Of a stretch of 64,000 nucleotides of DNA, positions 51,611-58,179 are shown one piece after another. The stretch lies in NCBI RefSeq assembly GCF_013282095.1, contig NZ_BLTJ01000011.1, forward strand, positions 62,001-126,000, in the 5' to 3' direction. Numbering within the stretch: the first letter of the stretch is position 1; the number at the start of each line of letters is the position of its first letter. The notes under the pieces were generated by a model, which was not told the origin of the DNA, did not search any database, and worked only from the letters and a program-made list of their open reading frames with translations. The position numbers were made by a program, and so were the translations under genes. Origin of the DNA: Enterocloster alcoholdehydrogenati. Lineage in GTDB: Bacteria > Bacillota > Clostridia > Lachnospirales > Lachnospiraceae.

Positions 51611-51677
51611 ATGGTTGATTAAACTCAACCATGGTCGCTTAATTTTTCATGCTATAGTGGATAAAATGTAACTATAG
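51611..51677. promoter_or_regulatory. Divergent promoter region with two inverted repeats
   Basis: ATGGTTGA / TCAACCAT (51611-51632) and CTATAGT / ACTATAG (51652-51677) lie between the SLOG and HTH genes. They are probable operators for the 51693 regulator. Confidence 0.55.
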
Positions 51678-51692
51678 TATGGAGGATTGCGA

Positions 51693-52019
51693 ATGAATGA
51701 GCTTTTGAAAGAAATGGGCCAGCGGATTCTGGAGCGAAGAAAACAATTAAATATGACACAGGAGACTTTGGCAAATTTGACGCATCTCACATCGCAAACC
51801 ATCTCGTATGCGGAAATGGGGCAAAAAGCGATGCGCCCGGAAACCATGCTGAAGATCTGTGAAGCACTTGGTATCAGCGCAGACTATTTACTGCGTGGTA
51901 AAATTCTTGAAGCAGACACTTCGTTGCTCCAGCAGAAGATTTCCACATTGACACCCAGCCAATACCGCCACTTGGAGCAGATTATCGACAGCTTTATTGC
52001 TGCCATACAGGAAAAGTAA
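51693..52019 (+). CDS. Cro/CI-type helix-turn-helix regulator
   Basis: A 108-residue repressor-like protein with an HTH_3 domain (GQRILERRKQLNMTQETLANLTHLTSQTISYAEMGQKAMRPETMLKICEALGISADYLL) and a C-terminal helix. ATG 51693 follows GGAGGATTGCGA; the TTG two codons upstream is disfavoured. It probably regulates itself and the divergent SLOG gene. Confidence 0.83.
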   Translation: MNELLKEMGQRILERRKQLNMTQETLANLTHLTSQTISYAEMGQKAMRPETMLKICEALGISADYLLRGKILEADTSLLQQKISTLTPSQYRHLEQIIDSFIAAIQEK

Positions 52020-52064
52020 GAGGTATGAGAGTCGGCACAGCTTCGCTCCCATACCTCTTTTTTT
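52018..52064. terminator. Terminator between HTH gene and ParR-like gene
   Basis: AAGAGGTATG pairs with CATACCTCTT, with GAG/CTC inside, followed by TTTTT. It sits between two convergent genes. Confidence 0.82.
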
Positions 52065-52491
52065 AGCTGTTTCTACGGAAAGCCGCCATGGTGCTGGCAA
52101 TCAGATTGCGGGTCATATCATCAACTTCGGAAGCCCCAGCCGTTGTCAAACTTTCTGATGGCTCTGCCGTCTGCTTCTGCGGCGGCGGAGCTATTTTATT
52201 TTCCTTTGGAGAAGAGGATTCTCCGGTCGAAACTGCCTTATCTGGGGCCTGCTCTTCCTGACGCATAATTTCCCGTACTATCGCTTCAATGGCTGCTCGG
52301 TCAATAGCTGGCGCTTTTAATGGCTGAGGGTCATCAGAAAAATGAGCGTTATAGTATATAAGCGCATTTGCAACATACTGGGCCTTACTGTGGGCTGGCT
52401 GTAGCTCCAGCAGTTCGACAGCGGCCAGCAGCACTGGGTCACTGGTATTGAATCGCAGGGAGAAGCGTCCCCTTTCTTTTTTGGCCGCCAT
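52063..52491 (-). CDS. ParR-like partition adaptor
   Basis: A 142-residue protein immediately downstream of an actin-like gene. The N-terminal part (RGRFSLRFNTSDPVLLAAVELLELQPAHSKAQYVANALIYYNAHF) looks like a ribbon-helix-helix domain, while the C-terminal half is proline- and acid-rich and probably disordered, ending MTRNLIASTMAAFRRNS, the kind of short tail that binds ParM filament ends. ATG 52491 follows GGCAGGTG; a GTG at 52500 overlaps the ParM stop. Assignment rests largely on context. Confidence 0.7.
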   Translation of the reverse strand: MAAKKERGRFSLRFNTSDPVLLAAVELLELQPAHSKAQYVANALIYYNAHFSDDPQPLKAPAIDRAAIEAIVREIMRQEEQAPDKAVSTGESSSPKENKIAPPPQKQTAEPSESLTTAGASEVDDMTRNLIASTMAAFRRNS

Positions 52492-52496
52492 AATCG

Positions 52497-53408
52497 TCAC
52501 CTGCCCACTGTTTCAAGCCGGTACAGGTATTCAAATCCGGCCGCATTGGCGTTGATGTTCGTGACAAACAGAGGCGTCCCCACCTTGCCAGACTCCTCGA
52601 TCTGCCGGCGCAGCAGAATGGCGCCGCCGCCCACAAACACCACTTTGCAATAGCGCAAATCCAGCATCCTCTCTCGTAGAGTGCTGAACAGGTCGTTGAC
52701 AAACTCCTGCGCCAGTCGCTCCACGAGCTGTACGGCCTCGGCCGGGTACTGTGTCCGTCTGCCCATGAGGATGGCATCCACATCACCCTCATCCAACAGC
52801 AAATCCAACTCTGCATTTCCTCTGGACCTGATCTTATTGTATAACAGGATAACGCCGTTTTCCAGCGAATCGCAGGAGGCGAGGTCTGCTTTTCCGTTTT
52901 TCAGCAACAGATAATCCGCCGTGAAGCCTCCAATATCCAATACGACCGCCTTTGGATCGTCCAACAGGGCATGCAGCATTGTAGCCGCAGCTGCGTATGC
53001 CTGGGGATAGCAGGCCACATCCTCGATGCTGATGGTATAGTGTTTGTCCCCATACATAAACGCTACAAGCCCGCGGCCTTGAAAATAGGCAGTGAATTTT
53101 TCCGCTTGAGCGCCAAAATGTGCTGGGGGCAGACCAACAGCCAGCTGAATATGCTGCTGCTCTTTCTCACTTAGGCCCCGGGCGGTTATTTCTTCTGCAA
53201 TGGCAATCAATGTAAGGACAAAAAAGCGGTCGTCCTCCGTCTTGTCCTTATGGAACGGAATACGCTCATTGGACAATGTGTAATAAGTACCGCAGTATTG
53301 TAGACTCTGGCCGAACGGCCGGGTCAGGCTCTGCTGCAGTCCAGACACAAAGGGCTCGCCATGAGCGGTTTTGATTTGTTTGTTGCCATGATCGACACCA
53401 ATTAACAT
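52497..53408 (-). CDS. parM: ParM/Alp-like plasmid segregation actin
   Basis: A 303-residue actin-fold ATPase: phosphate-1 loop IGVDHGNKQIK at the start, phosphate-2 loop VVLDIGGFTADYLLL near 165 and adenosine loop VVFVGGGAILLRR near 262. ParM-type filaments push plasmid copies apart. ATG 53408 follows AGGAGGCAATAACCT. Its presence implies a plasmid or a low-copy ICE that can replicate. The region upstream may hold the centromere-like site. Confidence 0.82.
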   Translation of the reverse strand: MLIGVDHGNKQIKTAHGEPFVSGLQQSLTRPFGQSLQYCGTYYTLSNERIPFHKDKTEDDRFFVLTLIAIAEEITARGLSEKEQQHIQLAVGLPPAHFGAQAEKFTAYFQGRGLVAFMYGDKHYTISIEDVACYPQAYAAAATMLHALLDDPKAVVLDIGGFTADYLLLKNGKADLASCDSLENGVILLYNKIRSRGNAELDLLLDEGDVDAILMGRRTQYPAEAVQLVERLAQEFVNDLFSTLRERMLDLRYCKVVFVGGGAILLRRQIEESGKVGTPLFVTNINANAAGFEYLYRLETVGR

Positions 53409-53503
53409 AGGTTATTGCCTCCTTTTTGCTTTATACATATCCTTTACGCCTGGATGACGCCTTTTTCAACGCTTAAAGATATTTTTATTTCTAAAAAATA
53501 GTG

Positions 53504-53533
53504 GCACTATCTCAGTTCTACCAAAGATAGTGC
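53504..53533. repeat. Inverted repeat and AGATAG motifs upstream of parM (possible parC)
   Basis: GCACTATCT / AGATAGTGC form perfect 9-bp arms, with another TAGATAG copy near 53550. ParMR systems usually keep their centromere upstream of parM. This is inference from location. Confidence 0.45.
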
Positions 53534-53608
53534 TATATCTTGGAAAATCAAAAAGTGAGTAGATAGCAGATCTTTCATAGTCTGCTTACAACTCATCAGA
53601 TACAGAGA

Positions 53609-53637
53609 TTGACAAATTACTTTCTCCATTGTATTAT
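53609..53637 (+). promoter_or_regulatory. Strong promoter of the ABC-F gene
   Basis: TTGACA (53609-53614), 17 bp, TATTAT (53632-53637). It leads into a leader ORF and attenuators. Confidence 0.8.
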
Positions 53638-53675
53638 TGAAAAATAGGATTACACCTCTCAAAAGGAGATACAGC

Positions 53676-53771
53676 ATGAATATGAACTTTCATTTAACCG
53701 ATCAGCGTAAAAAGAAAATCAACTCTGTACAATCCATACCGATGAAACATTGTGCAGAGTATAGCGTATAA
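53676..53771 (+). CDS. Leader peptide of the ABC-F gene (31 aa)
   Basis: ATG 53676 follows AAAAGGAGATACAGC. The peptide has a basic cluster (DQRKKK) and ends MKHCAEYSV. Codons 17-29 lie within a stem (ACTCTGTACAAT against ATTGTGCAGAGT), so ribosome position would change folding of the downstream hairpins. This arrangement is known for inducible ABC-F, erm and cat genes: antibiotic stalls the ribosome in the leader and prevents termination. The inducing drug cannot be inferred. Confidence 0.7.
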   Translation: MNMNFHLTDQRKKKINSVQSIPMKHCAEYSV

Positions 53772-53790
53772 ACGACGCATTTAGATTTCA

Positions 53791-53968
53791 TCGGGAAGCC
53801 ATCAAGGGGGATTTTGTACCCATTTTTAGAAAGCGGCTTCCCATGCAGTTATAATGTGTATGAGGCTATGGACAATGTTTTGTCCATAGCCTTTTGTTTT
53901 TGGCGCTGCTATGCCAGAGGCAGAAGGCAGATACATTTGTGTATCTTTGCTTTCTGCCTTTTTCTTTT
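53791..53968 (+). terminator. Tandem attenuators before the ABC-F gene
   Basis: Three stems follow the leader ORF: GGGAAGCC / GGCTTCCC (53791-53842); GGCTATGGACAA / TTGTCCATAGCC followed by TTTTGTTTTT (53864-53901); and AGGCAGAA...TTCTGCCT followed by TTTTCTTTT (53918-53968). The last two are good rho-independent terminators placed before the ABC-F start. Confidence 0.8.
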
Positions 53969-54002
53969 GTATCAGAGAATATACAGGAAAGGTTTGATAA
54001 AC

Positions 54003-55631
54003 ATGAGCTTATTAGAAATTGACGGACTGACACACTCTTTTGGAGAGAATGTGCTATACAAAAATGCAGGCTTCACACTCAATAAAGGAGAGCATATCGG
54101 CATTGTCGGCCAAAATGGAACTGGAAAAAGCACTTTAATCAAAATATGCACGGAACAGATCATACCAGACAGCGGGCGCATTGTCTGGCAACCAAATACT
54201 ACGATTGGCTATTTGGATCAATATGCGGAAATCGACCATACCTTAACGATGAAAGAATTTCTCAAATCCGCTTTCACAAAGTTATTTGAAATGGAGGCAC
54301 AGGCAATGGAGCTCTATGAAAAAGCTGCTGGCGGCGATATGAAAAGCCTTGAAATGGCCGCCCGTTATCAGGAACAGCTTGAAGCCCATGACTTTTATTC
54401 GATAGATACCGCTATTGAGCGTGTCGCCAATGGGTTAGGACTTCTTGCGATTGGCCTTGACCGTCCGATTGCTGAAATGAGCGGCGGTCAGCGAGCAAAA
54501 GTGATTTTAGCAAAATTACTGCTGGAAAAGCCGGATGTTCTATTGCTGGACGAGCCGACCAATTTCCTTGACAAAGACCATGTAACATGGCTGGCGGAAT
54601 ATTTATCTACTTTGGAAAATGCTTTTTTAGTGGTTTCCCATGATTTCAATTTTCTGGATAAGATAGCGAACCGCATTTGTGATATAGACAATGACACGAT
54701 TACAAAATACTACGGCACATATTCCGAATTTCTGCGGAAGAAAACCCTGCTGCGGGAAGATTATGTACGGCAATATGCGGCCCAGCAAAAGGAAATTAAA
54801 AAGACAGAGGAATTTATACGGAAGAACATAGCGGGCAGAAAAGCAAAAATGGCGCAGGGACGGCAAAAGCAGCTTGACCGGATGGACAAAATGGAAGCCT
54901 TAGACCAAAAAGAAATTATTCCGCACTTCCATTTTCCCGTACTTCCTTTAACCGACACAGAACACTTATTAGTGAAGCATCTGGCAGTTGGCTACCATTA
55001 CCCCGTCTTATCAAATATTGAATTTAGCATTAAGGGAGGACAAAAAGTTGTTATTACTGGATTCAATGGAATTGGAAAATCGACACTGCTAAAAACCCTG
55101 ATTGGGGAAATTCCATCTATACAGGGCCATTTCAAATTTTCCGATCAGGTTACTATCGGATATTTTGAACAGGATTTAGAGTGGCAAGAACCTGAATTGA
55201 CGCCTATTCAAATTGTTGCCAATGCTTATCCCAATATGGTGACAAAAGATGTCCGCAAACATTTGGCACGATGTGGGATTTCCAGTAAACACGCTATGCA
55301 GGCTATAGGAACATTAAGCGGTGGAGAACAGGCAAAGGTAAAAATGTGTCTGCTTACACTAACTCCCTGTAATTTTCTAATTATGGACGAGCCTACAAAC
55401 CATTTAGATGTACAGGCAAAAGAGGCTTTGAAAACAGCCCTTATGGCTTTCGTAGGAACGGTATTACTTGTATCACATGAAGAATCCTTTTATCGTGACT
55501 GGACGCAGAGAGTAATTAGTATCGAAAAAAATAAGCCTGTTATGGACAGGCTACAGGCTGGCGGGATATTTTCATTATCCTCTAATAGCGTCGATTGGCG
55601 CTATAATTTCTCGAATAATAATGAAAATTGA
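54003..55631 (+). CDS. ABC-F family ATPase, probable ribosome-protection protein
   Basis: A 542-residue protein with two ATPase domains and no membrane segments. Domain 1: Walker A GQNGTGKST near 34, signature MSGGQRAK, Walker B LLLDEPTNFLD. Then a charged linker (FIRKNIAGRKAKMAQGRQKQLDRMDKME, near 270). Domain 2: GFNGIGKST, LSGGEQAK, LIMDEPTNHLD. ATG 54003 follows GGAAAGG; a 63-codon extension would cross the terminators. The attenuator suggests antibiotic resistance (antibiotic-resistance ABC-F proteins displace drugs from the ribosome), but the exact subclass is not recognised. Confidence 0.83.
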   Translation: MSLLEIDGLTHSFGENVLYKNAGFTLNKGEHIGIVGQNGTGKSTLIKICTEQIIPDSGRIVWQPNTTIGYLDQYAEIDHTLTMKEFLKSAFTKLFEMEAQAMELYEKAAGGDMKSLEMAARYQEQLEAHDFYSIDTAIERVANGLGLLAIGLDRPIAEMSGGQRAKVILAKLLLEKPDVLLLDEPTNFLDKDHVTWLAEYLSTLENAFLVVSHDFNFLDKIANRICDIDNDTITKYYGTYSEFLRKKTLLREDYVRQYAAQQKEIKKTEEFIRKNIAGRKAKMAQGRQKQLDRMDKMEALDQKEIIPHFHFPVLPLTDTEHLLVKHLAVGYHYPVLSNIEFSIKGGQKVVITGFNGIGKSTLLKTLIGEIPSIQGHFKFSDQVTIGYFEQDLEWQEPELTPIQIVANAYPNMVTKDVRKHLARCGISSKHAMQAIGTLSGGEQAKVKMCLLTLTPCNFLIMDEPTNHLDVQAKEALKTALMAFVGTVLLVSHEESFYRDWTQRVISIEKNKPVMDRLQAGGIFSLSSNSVDWRYNFSNNNEN

Positions 55632-55644
55632 TGGAGGTAATTTA

Positions 55645-56046
55645 TTGGGGAAAATTATAATTCTGTCTTTTAGCGACAATGAGAATACTCTCTATAGCAG
55701 CATCATATCAGTTCTTGCTTCTGTTGCAGACTTCTCCACGGTGGCCGCCTCCACAGACGCACCGCTGCTCTTTGGCTCTCTGCAAATTGACCCGCAGCGC
55801 AGGTTGGTTTGGCAGGCCGGCCAGACGGTGGATCTGACGCCGATGGAGTTTGACATTCTGCTCCTGCTGGCCCGCCGGCCAGGACAGGTATTCTCCCTTC
55901 GACAGATCTATGAGGCTGTTGCTACGGACTCATATGATGCCAGTTGGACAGGCATCTCCAGCATGGTCTACAAACTCCGTCGCAAGCTGGGTGCCAGCAT
56001 AATTGAAACGGTGTATGGTCGTGGCTACCGTTTCCCGTCAAAATAA
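55645..56046 (+). CDS. Standalone winged-helix protein with truncated receiver-like N-terminus (ABC-F locus)
   Basis: A 133-residue protein. TTG 55645 follows GGAGGTAATTTA; an earlier in-frame ATG overlaps the ABC-F gene and is less well placed. It begins GKIIILSFSDNENTLYSSIISVLASV, the same strand-acidic-helix remnant as in cassettes D and F, then an OmpR-type winged helix (TVDLTPMEFDILLLLARRPGQVFSLRQIYEAV ... SSMVYKLRRKLGASIIETVYGRGYRF). It is the only member outside the transport cassettes. It is 13 bp after the ABC-F stop. Confidence 0.82.
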   Translation: MGKIIILSFSDNENTLYSSIISVLASVADFSTVAASTDAPLLFGSLQIDPQRRLVWQAGQTVDLTPMEFDILLLLARRPGQVFSLRQIYEAVATDSYDASWTGISSMVYKLRRKLGASIIETVYGRGYRFPSK

Positions 56047-56093
56047 CAAAACAGCGCCGCCTCGGCTCTACCAAGGCGACGCTGCTGTTTGTT
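56045..56093 (+). terminator. Terminator after the ABC-F/winged-helix operon
   Basis: AACAGCG and GCCT arms pair with AGGC and CGCTG(C)TGTT, with A/T-rich ends. Placed directly after the winged-helix stop. Confidence 0.7.
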
Positions 56094-56106
56094 ATATCAA
56101 AACTAT

Positions 56107-56439
56107 TCAGTTTTCGACTTCCACATGGAGCTGCCCAGCAATTTCCTCTACGGACATTCCGTTTTTCATTGCCAGCTTCACAATCTCTTGAATTTTCTGC
56201 TTTTTCGTCTTACGGGGCTTTCGGGGAGCCTTGGGAGCAAGGATCTCCTGCTTTTTTGCCTCCAGAGATTTGATGCGTTCCTTTGCTGCGGTGATCTTCG
56301 CATCGTACTCTTCTACAACAGTTTTCTTTTTCTCCTCCAGCTCATTGATGGACTGATTTATCTTCGTGATTTTTTCATCCAGTTCATTCGCTCTCTCTTG
56401 CGGGGTACGGCGCTGACGCTTGTTCTCGGCTTCTGCCAT
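56107..56439 (-). CDS. Coiled-coil protein with basic tail and putative HTH
   Basis: A 110-residue protein. ATG 56439 follows GGAAAGGTG; longer starts lack a ribosome site. Residues 18-68 form a heptad-rich coiled coil (LDEKITKINQSINELEEKKKTVVEEYDAKITAAKERI), then a very basic linker (APKAPRKPRKTKKQK) and a C-terminal helical pair (AMKNGMSVEEIAGQLHVEVEN) like a small HTH. Similar proteins accompany mobilisation and partition genes on Firmicute elements. Exact role unknown. Confidence 0.7.
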   Translation of the reverse strand: MAEAENKRQRRTPQERANELDEKITKINQSINELEEKKKTVVEEYDAKITAAKERIKSLEAKKQEILAPKAPRKPRKTKKQKIQEIVKLAMKNGMSVEEIAGQLHVEVEN

Positions 56440-56731
56440 TTTAAGATCACCTTTCCTTTGTGCATAAATAAGATGTGCGTATGGTAAAAGAGTACCACAC
56501 AGCATATCAAAACACAAGAAGATGAGGTCGAAGTATAATAGAAAATTGAGACCAAAAGAGCATACGGCCGTCCGATTATGAAATACCGTAAAATGATTTC
56601 GCTTGATTTGACACGGGCCATGTCAGCCCCAAAAAGAAGGGCCGGGTAGAGGAATTTTCCTCCGCCCGGCCCTGTTACGAATTTACACGGATTCTGCCCT
56701 ATGCTTTTGATAAGGGCAGACAAAGCACTTT
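56440..56731. other. Intergenic region with a strong palindrome
   Basis: No gene is supported. GGGCCGGG (56639-56646) pairs with CCCGGCCC (56665-56672), with AGGAA/TTCCT inside, probably a terminator of the minus-strand unit ending at 56732. Confidence 0.5.
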
Positions 56732-56971
56732 TCAGTCATCCGTCTTAATCAGGATATAAAAACTGTCGCCGGCATCGCGGGCTTCTTCTCTGCGCCAGTC
56801 CTCTCTATAGGGAAGACTATAGAAGCCGCATATATAGCGAACATCATCGTTATTCACTCCCGTTTGGCCCAAAGAGCCGAAACAGTGAATCACACAATCT
56901 CCATCCTCATTTCGGCGCTCCAGAAGCCTGAAGCGGCCAGCGAGTTTCCTGTGGACTTTGCTCCAATCCAT
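56732..56971 (-). CDS. Small hypothetical protein
   Basis: A 79-residue soluble protein (MDWSKVHRKLAGRFRLLERRNEDGDCVIHCFGSLG...). ATG 56971 follows GGGAGGTTTAACA. The start lies 2 bp from the preceding gene's stop. No family recognised. Last gene of a minus-strand accessory run that begins with the ligase. Confidence 0.65.
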   Translation of the reverse strand: MDWSKVHRKLAGRFRLLERRNEDGDCVIHCFGSLGQTGVNNDDVRYICGFYSLPYREDWRREEARDAGDSFYILIKTDD

Positions 56972-56973
56972 TG

Positions 56974-57510
56974 TTAAACCTCCCATTGGCCGCGGCCGAT
57001 AAGCACCGCTTTCTTTCCTGCCTTTTCCGGGATCGGAAGTTCAATGCGCATATTTGCGCCGTCACCTTCGACTTTCCCCTTCGGCAGAACATATCGCGCA
57101 AAGCACTCCCACTGGGGTTGTCTATAACGGCCAGTCAGTCCGCAGAGCCCGCTGGCAGCCGACCACTGGTTGCACTCGCTGCACGGGAAGCAGACTTTCC
57201 TCTCGTCCTGGTATGCCTGTGTGGCCTTGTTGTCCGCCACCAGGCGCTCAAAACGCTGGATCAGTTCTTCCTCATCGGTGACGATATAGAAAAAGTTCCC
57301 ATAATGCAGAAACCGCCCCGAAATTACCGTGCAGCCCTGATACGCCTGACGCTCTTCTGACCGCTGCCACTCCGGCTTCCGATTTACGAAATTTCCATAC
57401 CACTCATAGATCGGGTCCAATGTGTACTGCTCAAACAGCGGATAAAGCCGCTCCAGCGTCTCTATTGGCTCCCATCCCCAGAAGCCGCCATTTATTTTAA
57501 TAATCGTCAT
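56974..57510 (-). CDS. Hypothetical protein with cysteine pairs
   Basis: A 178-residue protein. ATG 57510 follows GGGAGGTACATACC; a longer open frame upstream is non-coding. CFPCSEC near residue 105 and a later CGLTG...C could form a metal site. The N-terminal half (INGGFWGWEPIETLERLYPLFEQYTLDPIYEWYGNFV) is aromatic-rich. No known domain. Confidence 0.65.
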   Translation of the reverse strand: MTIIKINGGFWGWEPIETLERLYPLFEQYTLDPIYEWYGNFVNRKPEWQRSEERQAYQGCTVISGRFLHYGNFFYIVTDEEELIQRFERLVADNKATQAYQDERKVCFPCSECNQWSAASGLCGLTGRYRQPQWECFARYVLPKGKVEGDGANMRIELPIPEKAGKKAVLIGRGQWEV

Positions 57511-57532
57511 GGTATGTACCTCCCTGTTATAA

Positions 57533-58165
57533 TTAGGTGTGGACGCTGTACTGGGCTTTCTGCAGGTTATCCGCACCATGCAGAATGATGCCGCCGCAGA
57601 TTCCCGTGCCCCGGGGCGTGACCTCTTCAAAGAAGAAGCTGTACGGCGCACCGTCATCATAAATGAGGATCTTCTCCGCATCCCGCCACTGGAAATGGTG
57701 TTCCAGAGTTTTCCCCAGCTTGTGCCGCAGGAGCGGCCGCTGGGCGATTTGATGGAGATTCTGCCTGCTGTGAAATTCAAAGCGGCGGGTCACCTTCTCC
57801 GGCACGGAGAGCTGGCTCCAGTTCCATCCGGCCATATCCGTCCCGGCCTCCACACACTCGTGGAAGCGGCGGTAGGGCAGCCGCACCCACTCCTCATAGC
57901 CGCGCAGGCTGTCCGCACCGGCGCTTTGCAGCCAGGAAAAACGGATCACCAGCATCTCGCCGTCCAGTGCCCGTGTGAGCCGAAGGGCGGCATAGCAGCC
58001 GCAGTCAGCCACGATGATCTGACGCCCCGGCTCCCGCTCCAACTGCTCCAGCGTATCACGCAGGATTGCAAAGCGGTACGGGGATTTATGCCTCCGGGAT
58101 ATGGTGTGGAGATACAGCAGTTCTTCACTGCAGGATACTTTTACCAAAACACTGTCAAACATCAT
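57533..58165 (-). CDS. Hypothetical protein
   Basis: A 210-residue soluble protein. ATG 58165 follows AGGAGGTTTCTTT. Contains RQIIVADCGCYAALRLTRAL, possibly a strand-loop-helix of an alpha/beta fold, but no motif I can name. It follows the 819-aa gene by 14 bp and belongs to the same operon. Confidence 0.65.
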   Translation of the reverse strand: MMFDSVLVKVSCSEELLYLHTISRRHKSPYRFAILRDTLEQLEREPGRQIIVADCGCYAALRLTRALDGEMLVIRFSWLQSAGADSLRGYEEWVRLPYRRFHECVEAGTDMAGWNWSQLSVPEKVTRRFEFHSRQNLHQIAQRPLLRHKLGKTLEHHFQWRDAEKILIYDDGAPYSFFFEEVTPRGTGICGGIILHGADNLQKAQYSVHT

Positions 58166-58179
58166 AAAGAAACCTCCTG

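Noticed and set aside
53814-54002. 63-codon N-terminal extension of the ABC-F protein
   Set aside because: It would run through both terminator hairpins, and a good ribosome site precedes ATG 54003.
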